From positions 127,025 through 191,024 of the forward strand of contig NZ_LSNE01000011.1 in assembly GCF_001565895.1 (NCBI RefSeq): a stretch of 64,000 nt of DNA. The letters run 5' to 3'. The translations under genes were made by a program, and so were the position numbers. Positions 35,210-45,512 of this stretch are shown in pieces (the first letter of the stretch is position 1; every line of letters begins with the position of its first letter). Under the pieces are notes generated by a model. That model saw only the letters and a program-made list of their open reading frames with translations. It had not been told where the DNA came from and ran no database searches. This DNA comes from Paraglaciecola hydrolytica (GTDB lineage: Bacteria > Pseudomonadota > Gammaproteobacteria > Enterobacterales > Alteromonadaceae).

Positions 35210-36061
35210 CTACTCACCTTTTTTATCAAAACGCGATCCACGCAGAGTATCTTTAACACGTTTCAGATTTTCTCTGAATTTATTGCCGCGTCTGAGTGTA
35301 AAGCCGGTGGCGAGTATATCAATGAGCGTAAGTTGAGCGATGCGTGACGCCATGGGCATGTACATGTCAGTATCTTCAGGCACATCTAAGGATAGAACCA
35401 AGTTGCATTCTTTGCCAAGCGGACTGTCTCTCGATGTGATGCCGACCACAGTGGCATCGTTGCCGCGGGCAATTTGAGCGATCTCTACCAAACTTTTTGT
35501 ACGACCAGTATGAGAGATTAATACCACTACATCATCTTCAGTGCAGTTCATGCAGCTCATACGTTGCATCAGGATATCTTCGAAATAGACCACTGGCACA
35601 TTAAAGCGAAAAAATTTATTGAGCGCGTCATGGGCTACTGAAGCCGAGGCACCCAAACCAAAAAAGGATATTTTCTGGGCTTGAGTGAGTAAGTCGACTA
35701 CTCGATTTATGGTGGGGATATCCACTGATTGACGAGCGACTTCTAGTGAGGCCATGGTCGACTCAAAAATCTTTTTGGTATATTCCTCTGGACCATCATG
35801 TTCTTCTACATGGCGGTTAACGTAGGGTGTACCATTAGCCAGACTTTGCGCTAAATGTAATTTGAAATCGGGATAGCCTTTGGTATCTAAGCGTCGACAA
35901 AAGCGATTAACCGTGGGTTCGCTGACATCGGCCATTTTGGCTAAGGTCGCAATGCTGCTATGTATGGCAGTCTGCGGATTTGCTAAAATGACTTCGGCAA
36001 CCTTACGCTCTGATTTGCTGAATAGGGCATTATGCTGGGTTATTTTTTCTAGAATATTCAT
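35210..36061 (-). CDS. hexR: HexR, RpiR-family regulator of central carbon metabolism
   Basis: About 283 residues. The N-terminal RpiR helix-turn-helix (SKSERKVAEVILANPQTAIHSSIATLAKMADVSEPTVNRFCRRL) precedes a SIS domain (ISFFGLGASASVAHDALNKFFRF, then DVVVLISHTGRTKSLVEIA) that binds phosphosugars such as KDPG (family knowledge). Gene order (divergent from zwf-pgl-edd-glk-eda, near pykA) matches HexR of Shewanella and relatives. I start at the family-like MNILEKI; an ATG at 36103 would add 14 residues and neither has a strong ribosome site. Confidence 0.93.
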   Translation of the reverse strand: MNILEKITQHNALFSKSERKVAEVILANPQTAIHSSIATLAKMADVSEPTVNRFCRRLDTKGYPDFKLHLAQSLANGTPYVNRHVEEHDGPEEYTKKIFESTMASLEVARQSVDIPTINRVVDLLTQAQKISFFGLGASASVAHDALNKFFRFNVPVVYFEDILMQRMSCMNCTEDDVVVLISHTGRTKSLVEIAQIARGNDATVVGITSRDSPLGKECNLVLSLDVPEDTDMYMPMASRIAQLTLIDILATGFTLRRGNKFRENLKRVKDTLRGSRFDKKGE

Positions 36062-36227
36062 ACTTGCATCAAAAACTTCATTATAATTACTCTCTGGGGC
36101 CATACATTAACACTGTCAGTAGGCCGCTGGGTACTAGAGTTGTAATTTATTAACAGGAATAGTTCCAGCTTTTTCAGTTAATAACGGCAAAATACCATTA
36201 ATTATGGTGTAAACCAGTGTGAAAAGT

Positions 36228-36242
36228 TGTAAATTTACTACA
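36228..36242. promoter_or_regulatory. HexR-like operator between hexR and zwf
   Basis: TGTAAATTTACTACA, a slightly imperfect palindrome of the same type as the pykA site, about 100 bases before the zwf start. A weaker relative, TGTAATTTATTAACA, is at 36141-36155, closer to hexR. Confidence 0.65.
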
Positions 36243-36341
36243 TTTGATGTTAAATTTTAATCCATATTCTTATTGATTGAGGCAATGTTGGGTATCATTG
36301 CAGCAGTCACTCATTTAGTTTAAGCAGATAGGCAGATAAAA

Positions 36342-37832
36342 ATGGTTTTGGAAAACTCATTCGAACCTTGTGATTTTGTTTTGTTCGGTACAAAAGGCGA
36401 TTTAGCAAGGCGTAAACTTCTCCCCTCTTTATATGAACTTGAAAAAGCAAATCTCATGCATGCTGACTCCAAAATTATTGGTGTGGCGCGTAATGAAATT
36501 TCAGATAGCGACTACGTTGCTATGGTTAAAGAGAATATCGAAAAATTCACCAAAGAAGCATTGTGTGAAGAAAGCTGGGCGCGTTTTTCCGCCAAGTTGG
36601 CTTATGCCTGTGTTGACATGAAAGACAGCAAAAGTTACAGCGCACTTAAAACCCATGCAAAAGCAGGGCGTTTGATGGTGTGTTACTTTGCGACACCTCC
36701 TTCTATATTTGGTGACATATGCAGAGGTTTAAAAACCGCCAATCTCATTCATAAAAACATGCGTGTGGTGTTAGAAAAACCTATCGGTCATGATTTGGCA
36801 TCATCTAAGGTGATTAATGATCAAGTCGCTGAATATTTTGATGAGACACAAATTTATCGTATCGATCACTATTTAGGTAAAGAGACAGTACTTAACCTGA
36901 TTGCCTTACGTTTTGCTAACTCTATCTTTGCAACCAATTGGGATCACAATTGTATCGATCACGTGCAGATCAGCGTAGCTGAATCGGTCGGTATCGAAGG
37001 GCGTTGGGGTTATTTTGACGAAGCAGGCCAAATGCGTGACATGGTGCAAAACCATTTGTTGCAAATACTGACTCTGATTGCCATGGAGCCACCAGCTAAT
37101 CTTGATGCTGATAGTATCCGTGATGAAAAACTTAAAGTACTCAAGTCTTTACGTCCGATCAATTCATCTAACATTCGCCAAAATACCGTACGTGGACAAT
37201 ATGTCGGTGGTTTTGTTAAAGGTAAAGAAGTCCCCGGCTACCTTGATGAGCCAGACGCGAATGTCAGCAGTAAAACTGAAACCTTTGTGGCAATTAAAGT
37301 TGAATTAGATAACTGGCGCTGGGCCGGTGTTCCTTTCTACTTGCGTACAGGTAAGCGTCTGCCAGGCAAAACCAGTGAAGTGGTTATCTTTTTTAAACGT
37401 CAACCACATAACTTGTTTAAAGACAGCTTCCCGTTGCTGCCAGCCAATAAGCTAACCATACGTTTACAGCCTGATGAAGGTGTTGAAGTTACGGTCATGA
37501 ACAAAGTACCAGGTTTGACCGGTACAGGTTCAATGGATTTGCAAAAATCTCGTTTGAATTTGAGTTTTTCAGACACCTTTAAAGGTGAACGTATCGCTGA
37601 TGCTTACGAAAAATTATTGTTGGAAGTGATGTTAGGTAATCAAGCTTTGTTTGTGCGTCGTGACGAAGTGGAAGCCGCATGGAAATGGGTTGACGGAATT
37701 TTAGCTGCATGGCGTTCAAGCAATGAGCCACCAGAACCATACCAAGCCGGAACGTGGGGACCAACTGAGTCTATCGCTTTAATGGCTCGTGAAAACCGTT
37801 CTTGGTACGAAAGCAGAATAGGGAAGAAATAA
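36342..37832 (+). CDS. zwf: Glucose-6-phosphate 1-dehydrogenase
   Basis: A 496-residue enzyme that oxidises glucose 6-phosphate to 6-phosphogluconolactone with NAD(P)+. The dinucleotide loop reads GTKGDLARRKLLPSLY, the active-site block RIDHYLGKETVLNL is intact and EKPIGHDLASSK is typical. It is first in the operon zwf-pgl-edd-glk-eda and overlaps pgl by one base (TAATG). A HexR-like site is upstream, so repression is relieved when KDPG is present (inferred from the Shewanella model). Confidence 0.96.
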   Translation: MVLENSFEPCDFVLFGTKGDLARRKLLPSLYELEKANLMHADSKIIGVARNEISDSDYVAMVKENIEKFTKEALCEESWARFSAKLAYACVDMKDSKSYSALKTHAKAGRLMVCYFATPPSIFGDICRGLKTANLIHKNMRVVLEKPIGHDLASSKVINDQVAEYFDETQIYRIDHYLGKETVLNLIALRFANSIFATNWDHNCIDHVQISVAESVGIEGRWGYFDEAGQMRDMVQNHLLQILTLIAMEPPANLDADSIRDEKLKVLKSLRPINSSNIRQNTVRGQYVGGFVKGKEVPGYLDEPDANVSSKTETFVAIKVELDNWRWAGVPFYLRTGKRLPGKTSEVVIFFKRQPHNLFKDSFPLLPANKLTIRLQPDEGVEVTVMNKVPGLTGTGSMDLQKSRLNLSFSDTFKGERIADAYEKLLLEVMLGNQALFVRRDEVEAAWKWVDGILAAWRSSNEPPEPYQAGTWGPTESIALMARENRSWYESRIGKK

Positions 37833-38524
37833 TGGCCCTTGTTCAGTCTCTATTTGGCACTACCGATGCCCTTAATCAGGCTTTCTGTCGTCGCATCAGT
37901 ACTTTACTTAAACAAGGTATTGAAGAAAATGGTCGCGCTAGTTTGATCGTGTCCGGTGGCCGTACGCCGGCAGCTTTGTTTGGTGCACTGTCACAAGTCC
38001 CCTTAGCTTGGGATAAAGTGGATATCAGCTTGGCGGATGAACGCTGGGTTGATCCTAGTGATGATGCCTCCAATGAAAAAATGGTCAGGGCTAAATTACT
38101 GATTAACCATGCTGCTGCTGCCAATTTTATTGGTTTGAAGACCTCAGCCACCAATGCAGAAGATGCAGTTAACACCTGTACTGCCAATTTCTCTGATGTG
38201 GCTAAGCCTTTTGATGTATTGATTTTAGGCATGGGTGAAGACGGCCATACGGCTTCACTTTTTCCTTGTTCGGCACAAATTACTCAGGGTCTGGATATAG
38301 ACTCTGAACAGATGTTTATTGCAGTACAACCCACTACAGCACCTAATCAGCGCATGTCACTCACTTTGCCTGCCTTATTAAAAAGCAAACATATTTTTTT
38401 ACACCTTACCGGTGAGAGTAAAAAGGATGTATTGGCTAAGGCCTTGGCTGATGACAATGAATTAGAGATGCCAATTCGCGCGGTATTAAATAATACCCGA
38501 GTTGAATTAATGTGGGCCCCTTAG
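37832..38524 (+). CDS. pgl: 6-phosphogluconolactonase
   Basis: A 230-residue enzyme of the NagB/DevB family that hydrolyses 6-phosphogluconolactone. SGGRTPAALFGAL, SLADERWVDPSDDASNEKM and LGMGEDGHTASLFP are the family motifs. The start MALVQSL at 37832 overlaps the zwf stop by one base with GGGAAG upstream. A ten-codon longer frame inside zwf has no support. Confidence 0.95.
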   Translation: MALVQSLFGTTDALNQAFCRRISTLLKQGIEENGRASLIVSGGRTPAALFGALSQVPLAWDKVDISLADERWVDPSDDASNEKMVRAKLLINHAAAANFIGLKTSATNAEDAVNTCTANFSDVAKPFDVLILGMGEDGHTASLFPCSAQITQGLDIDSEQMFIAVQPTTAPNQRMSLTLPALLKSKHIFLHLTGESKKDVLAKALADDNELEMPIRAVLNNTRVELMWAP

Positions 38525-38533
38525 GAGAACACC

Positions 38534-40360
38534 ATGAATACCCTTATTCAGGAAGTAACAGATCGTATTATCGAACGCAGCCAAGACTCGCGTAAGGCTT
38601 ATTTAGCTAAGATTGAAAAAGCCCGTTTGCAGGGCCCGCACCGCGGAATATTGTCTTGCGGTAACCTAGCTCATGGTTTTGCGGCTTGTGGCGCGGAAGA
38701 AAAAGCCGACTTACGCAGCATGACCAAAGCCAACATTGCGATTGTATCGTCGTATAACGATATGTTGTCAGCACATCAGCCTTATGACGACTACCCCGCG
38801 ATACTCAAAAAAGCTATTGCCGAAGTAGGCAGTATTGCCCAATTTGCGGGTGGTGTACCGGCCATGTGTGATGGTGTAACTCAAGGTAATCCGGGCATGG
38901 ATTTGAGTTTAATGAGCCGTGACGTAATTGCTATGTCGACTGCCGTTGCTCTGTCCCACAACATGTTTGATGGCACCTTGATGTTAGGTATTTGCGATAA
39001 AATCGTACCTGGCTTGTTGATGGGGGCTTTAAGTTTTGGCCATTTACCTACCATATTCGTACCCGCAGGGCCTATGCCTTCCGGTTTACCTAATAAAGAA
39101 AAAGCTCGTGTACGTCAGGCCTATGCCGAAGGTAAAGTCGGTCGTGCTGAGTTGCTTGAAGCTGAATCACAGTCTTATCACTCTGCCGGTACTTGTACTT
39201 TTTATGGCACAGCTAATAGTAACCAGTTAGTGGTTGAGATCATGGGTTTACACTTACCTGGCTCATCATTTGTCAATCCGGGCACTCCTCTACGTGCCGC
39301 TTTGACTGATGCAGCTGCTCGCCAAGTGACACGTATCACCGATTTGGGTGACAACTACATGCCCATTGGTCACATAGTGGATGCTAAAGCCATAGTAAAT
39401 GGTCTGGTCGGCTTATTAGCCACCGGAGGCTCTACCAATCACACTATGCATTTGGTGGCTGTCGCTCGCGCCGCAGGTTATATCGTCAACTGGGATGATT
39501 TTTCTGATATCTCAAATGCCGTACCTTTACTTACCCGTATTTATCCCAATGGCTCTGCTGACATCAACCATTTTACTGCTGCTGGCGGTATGTCTTTGTT
39601 GTTTAAAGAATTATTGGATGGTGGATTGTTACACAACGACGTTAATACTATCTGTGGTAGAGGCCTTGAGCGGTATACCAAAGAGCCAGTATTAAATGAT
39701 GGTGTGCTCGAATGGCGTGATGGTCCAACGGCTTCGTTTGATAGCAATGTAGTCGCCAGTGTGGCACAGCCTTTTAAACCAGATGGCGGTTTATCGGTAT
39801 TACATGGCAACTTAGGTCGCGCTGTGATGAAAACCTCAGCTCTGCGTGAAACTCATTGCATGATCAAAGCACCTGCCGTGGTATTTGAAGATCAGTTTGA
39901 ACTTGCTGCTGCCTTTAAAGCCGGTGATTTGAATAAAGACTGCATCGTGGTTGTGCGTTTCCAAGGACCGTCTGCTATTGGTATGCCTGAACTGCACAGT
40001 CTTACTCCGCCACTTGGTGTATTACAAGACAAAGGTTACAAAGTTGCTTTAGTGACTGATGGCCGTATGTCTGGCGCATCGGGCAAAGTGCCAGCTGCTA
40101 TCCACGTGACCCCTGAAGCCTGCAAAGGTGGTTTACTGGCTAAAGTACAAAGTGGTGACATGATTGAGCTTAATACTCAAACAGGCGTAATGAGTTTGTT
40201 GGTTGATAAAACTGAGCTGGCCAAACGTGAAGCTAAAGTCACAGACTTTTCACAGCACCAGATTGGTATGGGCCGTGAAATGTTTGCCGGTATGCGCTCG
40301 ACGTTAACGGGTGCAGAACAAGGCGCTTGTTCATTGTTTTTTGACCAAGAACTCAACTAA
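38534..40360 (+). CDS. edd: Phosphogluconate dehydratase
   Basis: A 608-residue Fe-S dehydratase that makes KDPG from 6-phosphogluconate, the first committed step of the Entner-Doudoroff path. [21 protein letters not shown], the cluster-ligand region [12 protein letters not shown], and [22 protein letters not shown] are the IlvD/Edd motifs. TTAGGAGAACACC before the ATG and nine bases from pgl place it in the operon. Confidence 0.96.
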   Translation: MNTLIQEVTDRIIERSQDSRKAYLAKIEKARLQGPHRGILSCGNLAHGFAACGAEEKADLRSMTKANIAIVSSYNDMLSAHQPYDDYPAILKKAIAEVGSIAQFAGGVPAMCDGVTQGNPGMDLSLMSRDVIAMSTAVALSHNMFDGTLMLGICDKIVPGLLMGALSFGHLPTIFVPAGPMPSGLPNKEKARVRQAYAEGKVGRAELLEAESQSYHSAGTCTFYGTANSNQLVVEIMGLHLPGSSFVNPGTPLRAALTDAAARQVTRITDLGDNYMPIGHIVDAKAIVNGLVGLLATGGSTNHTMHLVAVARAAGYIVNWDDFSDISNAVPLLTRIYPNGSADINHFTAAGGMSLLFKELLDGGLLHNDVNTICGRGLERYTKEPVLNDGVLEWRDGPTASFDSNVVASVAQPFKPDGGLSVLHGNLGRAVMKTSALRETHCMIKAPAVVFEDQFELAAAFKAGDLNKDCIVVVRFQGPSAIGMPELHSLTPPLGVLQDKGYKVALVTDGRMSGASGKVPAAIHVTPEACKGGLLAKVQSGDMIELNTQTGVMSLLVDKTELAKREAKVTDFSQHQIGMGREMFAGMRSTLTGAEQGACSLFFDQELN

Positions 40361-40372
40361 GCAGGGCTTTAT

Positions 40373-41326
40373 ATGAGTATCAACTTTGTTGCCGATGTAG
40401 GCGGAACCAACATCCGCCTTGCCCAGATTGAAAATGGCAAACTGACTAAAATTAAAAAGTATCTGTGTAGTGACTACAGCACTATCACTGCGGCTATTCA
40501 GACTTATTTTGCGGCTTTCCCTGACGTCAAATTCAGTGCTGGTTGTTTAGGTGTAGCTTGTCCGGTGAACAGTGATTTTATCTCGATGACCAATAATTCA
40601 TGGCAGTTTTCCATTGCAAAACTGCAAGAATCATTAGGGCTAGAGTGGCTGGGTGTGATCAACGATTTTACCGCTGTAGCTCATGCTGTAACAGTATTAA
40701 ACCAGCAACAAAAACAACAGATTGGCCAAGGGCAAGCCGTTGCAACAGATAATATTGCGGTGTTTGGACCGGGCACAGGCTTAGGGGTTAAACACTTAAC
40801 CATGACGCCGCAAGGCTGGTTAGCCTTAGACGGTGAAGGTGGTCATGTGGACTTTGCTCCTGTTGATGAAGAAGACCTCGCGATTTGGCGCTTTTTGACG
40901 GCCAAATATGGCCATGCCTCGGCAGAAGAAGTGATGTCAGGCCGTGGACTGTTACACATATATCAAGCTTTGGCAGCACACAAAGGTGTGCCAGCGGCGT
41001 TTGATGATCCTGCTGATATTACCGATCGTGCATTGGATGGTAGCTGCGAGCTGAGCCGAGCGACCTTAAACCAATTTTGTCGAATTATGGGCAGTTTTGC
41101 CGGTAACTTGGCACTTAACATGGGAACCCGCGGTGGTGTGTATATTGGTGGTGGTATCGCCCCGCGTTTTCTGAATTTTATAAAAGACAGTGATTTTCGT
41201 ATGCGTTTTGAAGCAAAAGGCCGTTTTCGCGATTATGTTGCAAGCATACCGACTTTCATTATTACCGAGCCAGATCACGGTTTAATCGGTGCCATGGCTT
41301 ATCTAGAACAAAATCATAAAGGGTAA
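40373..41326 (+). CDS. glk: Glucokinase
   Basis: A 317-residue ATP-dependent glucokinase (GlcK/Glk of the proteobacterial type). [11 protein letters not shown] is the phosphate-binding loop, [13 protein letters not shown] the glucose contact, [11 protein letters not shown] the second phosphate loop and [16 protein letters not shown] the signature. It sits between edd and eda, twelve bases after edd, so glucose phosphorylation is co-expressed with the Entner-Doudoroff path. Confidence 0.95.
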   Translation: MSINFVADVGGTNIRLAQIENGKLTKIKKYLCSDYSTITAAIQTYFAAFPDVKFSAGCLGVACPVNSDFISMTNNSWQFSIAKLQESLGLEWLGVINDFTAVAHAVTVLNQQQKQQIGQGQAVATDNIAVFGPGTGLGVKHLTMTPQGWLALDGEGGHVDFAPVDEEDLAIWRFLTAKYGHASAEEVMSGRGLLHIYQALAAHKGVPAAFDDPADITDRALDGSCELSRATLNQFCRIMGSFAGNLALNMGTRGGVYIGGGIAPRFLNFIKDSDFRMRFEAKGRFRDYVASIPTFIITEPDHGLIGAMAYLEQNHKG

Positions 41327-41331
41327 ATGTG

Positions 41332-41973
41332 ATGACAAAAAATTGGAAAATCACTTCTGAAGAAATATTCAGTCAAGGACCGATAGTCCCTGTACTGGTC
41401 GTTAAAGATGTAGAGCATGCGGTACCTTTGGCAAAAGCATTAATCGCCGGCGGTATTCGTGTACTGGAAGTGACTTTACGTACACCAGCAGCCTTAGACG
41501 TTATCGCTAAAATTGCCAAAGAAGTCCCTGATGCCTTAATTGGAGCCGGTACGGTGACTAATCGTGCCCAGCTTAAACAAGTTGAAGCTGCTGGCGCTAT
41601 GTTTGCTATCAGCCCAGGTATGACCCCAGATTTATTAGAAGCAGGCAACGAAGGCTGTATTGCTCTGATCCCAGGCATTTCATCGATTTCTGAACTGATG
41701 AAAGGTTTGGATCATGGTTATACTCATTTCAAATTTTTCCCCGCTGAAGCCTCTGGTGGCGTAAAAGCATTAAAAGCCATAGGTGGTCCATTCCCTGATG
41801 TCGCTTTTTGCCCAACAGGTGGCATTAGCCCAAGCAACTATCTTGAATATTTAGCCTTGCCTAATGTGCGTTGTGCTGGTGGTTCGTGGTTAGTGCCTGA
41901 TGGTGCCTTAGAAAATGGTGAGTGGGATAAAATTACCGAGCTAGCTAAACAAGCGGTAGCTGGCGCTCAATAA
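41332..41973 (+). CDS. eda: 2-keto-3-deoxy-6-phosphogluconate aldolase
   Basis: A 213-residue class I aldolase that splits KDPG into pyruvate and glyceraldehyde 3-phosphate. The catalytic Glu is in [12 protein letters not shown], the Schiff-base Lys in [14 protein letters not shown], and the phosphate site in [14 protein letters not shown] 41332 (MTKNW) is preferred to a GTG one codon earlier. Last gene of the operon; a terminator follows. Confidence 0.95.
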   Translation: MTKNWKITSEEIFSQGPIVPVLVVKDVEHAVPLAKALIAGGIRVLEVTLRTPAALDVIAKIAKEVPDALIGAGTVTNRAQLKQVEAAGAMFAISPGMTPDLLEAGNEGCIALIPGISSISELMKGLDHGYTHFKFFPAEASGGVKALKAIGGPFPDVAFCPTGGISPSNYLEYLALPNVRCAGGSWLVPDGALENGEWDKITELAKQAVAGAQ

Positions 41974-42002
41974 AACGTTTAAGTCTGAGTTAAACAGTAA
42001 AA

Positions 42003-42029
42003 AACCGAAGCAGTGCTTCGGTTTTTTTA
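42003..42029 (+). terminator. Rho-independent terminator of the Entner-Doudoroff operon
   Basis: AACCGAAGCA (42003-42012), one base, TGCTTCGGTT (42014-42023), then a run of T. It is a perfect 10-bp stem with T-tail directly after eda. Confidence 0.9.
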
Positions 42030-42089
42030 TGTTTGTTTACAACAGAATTACTGAGCGATACATCAGTAAAACACTACCCTCATGGTGAG

Positions 42090-45000
42090 TTAGGGGATGG
42101 TTGTTGGCGCATCAGGCTCGGTATTGGACGTAACGCCGTCTTGTACCATTTTAAACATATACCAATAAGTAAGCCCACTGGTTAACCCTTCATCGACAAA
42201 TGAACCAGCTAATGCCGCTCCGGCTACAATTCGGGTGCGACCTGCTGTTCCATTTTTATCATTACGATACACTTCTAAATAGGTAATTTCCGGTGAGAAA
42301 TTTTGCAGATCCCAGCTAACCGTCACATTGTTACCGTTTACCACTGTTGTTAAGTTGGTAACGGGAGGTTCAGTCGGTTCAACTGGCTCGGTTGGTGTTT
42401 CTGGATCGCTAGGCTCTCCTGGCTCAGTAGGAGTGGAAGGAACCGCATCCGCTGGTATCGTGGTTTCAGCCTCAGGTGCTGTATTAGCAGTAACTCCGTC
42501 TTGTACCATCTTAAACATGTACCAATAGGTTTTACCAGGTTCAAGCCCCTCATCTCTAAACGTGCCGTTAAGTGTGGCTCCAGGCACAATACGCGTACGA
42601 CCTAGGGCTTCATTTTTATCGTTACGATACACTTCTAGATAGGTAATTTCAGGTTCGAAATATTGCAAATCCCAGCTCAGGTTAACAGCAGTTCCATCAA
42701 TTTGTGCGCTAAGGTTAGTGACTGGAATTTCGTTTACAAAAGGTATTCTGGTTTCGGCTTCTGGCGTGGTATTGGTCGTCACGGTATCTTGCACAATTTT
42801 GAACATATACCAATAAGTCGTGCCTTCGACACCTGTTTCATCGACAAAATTTCCCTTAGGCGTCGCACCTGCCACTATACGTGTGCGCCCAGCAACATCA
42901 TTTTTGTCATTGCGATAGACTTCTAGATAAGTGATTGCAGGATCATAGTTTTGTAGATCCCAAGATAAATTAACCTTAGTGCCATCTAATACAGCGACTA
43001 AGTTGTTAGTTGGAATACCTAAACCTTCACTGTTGTTAAATACCGCGGTGAACTCTGTGTCATTATCTTTAGCTGTGAATTGATAAATAGATTTATTTGC
43101 CACTTCAGCACTGTTTTTGTCTAACCATTGAGTGAATACATTATCGCTATTGGCCACAGCTTTAATGGTTAATGGGCTACCTTGTGGATAAGCAAAACCT
43201 TGAGTAATAACTCCCGCATCTGGGGTTGGACTGCTAATGTTCAAAACATAAACTGGTTTCAAAGCATCGATAAGTGGTGCGATGGTTTGCCTACTGCTTA
43301 ATTCAGCAATACCTTGAGCCACTAAGCGGGCCATTTCAACGGCACCAGCCTGCTGAAAATGCACAGTGTCACTGATACCGTTTTTGAAATTCTCATATTC
43401 ATTAGCGGCCAAACCCATGTAGTAAAATTGATTAGCGTATGTTTCACCTACACTTACCAATAGGGCTTTATTTTTGCTATCTAAATCGATCAGAGCGACC
43501 CCAAGTGTGGCGGCCAATTCACGAGTAACCACAGGATGTTCGTGATAAGCATCATAAGGTGTACCGTTTTGCCATTGATTACGTCTAACACTGGATATCA
43601 ATACGGGTGTAGCACCCAAGGCTTGGGTTTCTTCAATATAGCTGCTTAAGTAGCCTTCAAACACACCACCGCTTGGCGCCGCTCGGTCTTCATCATTGGC
43701 ACGATCGTTTATGCCAAATTGAATAAATACAAAATCGCCCTCACGGATATCTGCTTTTACACTTTGCCAAAACTCTGCATAGAAACTTTTAGAACTAGTA
43801 CCGCCGATTGCGCGGTTATCAATGGTGATTTTATTGTCGTCAAAAAATGGTTGTAACACTTGTCCCCAACCGGTTTGTGGAAAATAACCAGAGGTATAAT
43901 CAGCCACGGTTGAATCGCCGATCACAAAAACCGTTGCGGCTGAAAAATTAACCACCGGAACAGCACCATTAAAGGCGGCAGTTAAACTGTATTTGTTGGC
44001 TGGCATTGTCGTTTGAAAAATATTGCCTTCACTGACAATTAGCCCCCAGCTATACCAAGCATTAAAAGTATCGGTTTCGCCCGCTATGGTTTTGAAAGTC
44101 AGCGGGATACCCTCCGGATAGGCATTGCCTTGGGTGAGAATACTCGTGTTGGCACCCACATTATCGACACTCAGGGTATAACGATGTTTCACATTGGCAA
44201 TGAGAGGCTCGATATCGACTCGGTTGCGCAGTTCTTCTAAACCTTCAACGACCAAACGCGCCATTTCAACGGCCCCTGATTCCTGAAAATGGGTACCGTC
44301 GTTGGAGCCTGCAGGATAGTTAGGGTATTCACCGGCATCAAGAATGAGGTACAAATAATGGGATGCTTGCTGCTGCCCTAAAGCCTTAACTAAGTCGAAT
44401 GATTTAATGTTTAAATCAACAAAAGCCACGTCCATATCGGTGGCAACTTTGGCCATTGAGCCGCGGTAATCGTTACCGTCTTCGGTAAATACATTACGTA
44501 ATACATCACCATTGTAAGCGTTCATCACCATAGGACTGACTAATATGGGAGTAACACCTTTAGCCCGGGCTTCATTGACATAATTTGCTAAGTACTGCTC
44601 AAAATCGGCTGGTGGCGTAAAGCGTGTTTCTTCACTCCAATCCCGATCATTGTGACCAAACTGGATGAGTAGGTAGTCACCAGAGTCTAGCTCTTTAAGG
44701 ACTTCGTCCCACAGACCGACCTCGCTATAAAAACTTCTTGAACTACGGCCACCACGAGCACGATTCACTACTTCAACTTCACGATTTTTAAAAAAGTGTT
44801 GCAGAACTTGGCCCCACCCTTTTTGGGGATAGTAAGACGCTCCATAATTAGCCACTGTGGAGTCACCAATGATATAAATTTGGGTATTCGCCTCAGAAGG
44901 TGGCTCGGTGGGTGTGGTTGGCGTAAAGCTACAAGCGCCGGCACTTAAACCTTGGCCAAGTATCTTTAATGAATCAATATTGGGCGCGCCTTCTGCGGTA

Positions 45001-45512
45001 TTGGCACTTAATACTATGTCGTTTTCTCCGGCAACTAGTGTGATAACAGCCGTGTCAACTGACCAGATATCCCAGGCTGTTGATGAAACAAAGGCAAGCG
45101 CACTTTCAGAACCATTGCTGCTCAGCGTGCTCGGCCGAGCGGTTGGAGCGGCATAAACCAGCTCTATATTATAATCTCCTGCCGTAGTGGCATTAACTTG
45201 CCATTTTATCTGCGCATCAACTTGATTGTCTGTATTAGCAAAACCTTCACCAGTAAAACCTGTATGAGTATTTTCAATCAAGCCACTTACGCTACAAAAA
45301 CCAGCTTGCATTTCCTCTAATAGCAACTCGCCAGGATCAGGTGTTGTTGGTACTTCAGGTGTCTCTGGGGTGGAGGGTGTTACTGGCACTTCTGGGCTTT
45401 CTGGTTGAGCGATAATGACAGGTGGAGCTGTGCTGCCAATATCAGTACTTCCCTGGCCACCACAGCCATTTATTGAAAGTAGTAATACGGATAAAACAAG
45501 ATATTTACGCAT
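42090..45512 (-). CDS. Double rhamnogalacturonan-acetylesterase-like (CE12) lipoprotein with CBM and Fn3-like repeats
   Basis: A 1140-residue lipoprotein (LLSINGC lipobox; Cys about 17). After a Pro/Glu/Thr linker comes a CBM35-like domain (about 65-195, FCSVSGLIENTHTGFTGEG). Two SGNH esterase domains follow at about 208-440 and 525-745. Each has block I (IGDSTVANYG / IGDSTVADYT), block III (FGHNDRDW / FGINDRAND) and the DxxH block (DGTHFQESGA / DTVHFQQAGA), so both look active. Each is followed by a bacterial-repeat segment. Three Fn3-like repeats (about 830-1140) end in WYMFK. It should deacetylate rhamnogalacturonan at the cell surface. GAGGGATGAT precedes the ATG; divergent from the PL11 gene. 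Confidence 0.87.
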   Translation of the reverse strand: MRKYLVLSVLLLSINGCGGQGSTDIGSTAPPVIIAQPESPEVPVTPSTPETPEVPTTPDPGELLLEEMQAGFCSVSGLIENTHTGFTGEGFANTDNQVDAQIKWQVNATTAGDYNIELVYAAPTARPSTLSSNGSESALAFVSSTAWDIWSVDTAVITLVAGENDIVLSANTAEGAPNIDSLKILGQGLSAGACSFTPTTPTEPPSEANTQIYIIGDSTVANYGASYYPQKGWGQVLQHFFKNREVEVVNRARGGRSSRSFYSEVGLWDEVLKELDSGDYLLIQFGHNDRDWSEETRFTPPADFEQYLANYVNEARAKGVTPILVSPMVMNAYNGDVLRNVFTEDGNDYRGSMAKVATDMDVAFVDLNIKSFDLVKALGQQQASHYLYLILDAGEYPNYPAGSNDGTHFQESGAVEMARLVVEGLEELRNRVDIEPLIANVKHRYTLSVDNVGANTSILTQGNAYPEGIPLTFKTIAGETDTFNAWYSWGLIVSEGNIFQTTMPANKYSLTAAFNGAVPVVNFSAATVFVIGDSTVADYTSGYFPQTGWGQVLQPFFDDNKITIDNRAIGGTSSKSFYAEFWQSVKADIREGDFVFIQFGINDRANDEDRAAPSGGVFEGYLSSYIEETQALGATPVLISSVRRNQWQNGTPYDAYHEHPVVTRELAATLGVALIDLDSKNKALLVSVGETYANQFYYMGLAANEYENFKNGISDTVHFQQAGAVEMARLVAQGIAELSSRQTIAPLIDALKPVYVLNISSPTPDAGVITQGFAYPQGSPLTIKAVANSDNVFTQWLDKNSAEVANKSIYQFTAKDNDTEFTAVFNNSEGLGIPTNNLVAVLDGTKVNLSWDLQNYDPAITYLEVYRNDKNDVAGRTRIVAGATPKGNFVDETGVEGTTYWYMFKIVQDTVTTNTTPEAETRIPFVNEIPVTNLSAQIDGTAVNLSWDLQYFEPEITYLEVYRNDKNEALGRTRIVPGATLNGTFRDEGLEPGKTYWYMFKMVQDGVTANTAPEAETTIPADAVPSTPTEPGEPSDPETPTEPVEPTEPPVTNLTTVVNGNNVTVSWDLQNFSPEITYLEVYRNDKNGTAGRTRIVAGAALAGSFVDEGLTSGLTYWYMFKMVQDGVTSNTEPDAPTTIP

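Noticed and set aside
42090-45512. Double esterase as an assembly duplication
   Set aside because: The two copies differ throughout at protein and DNA level, so they are an old duplication.
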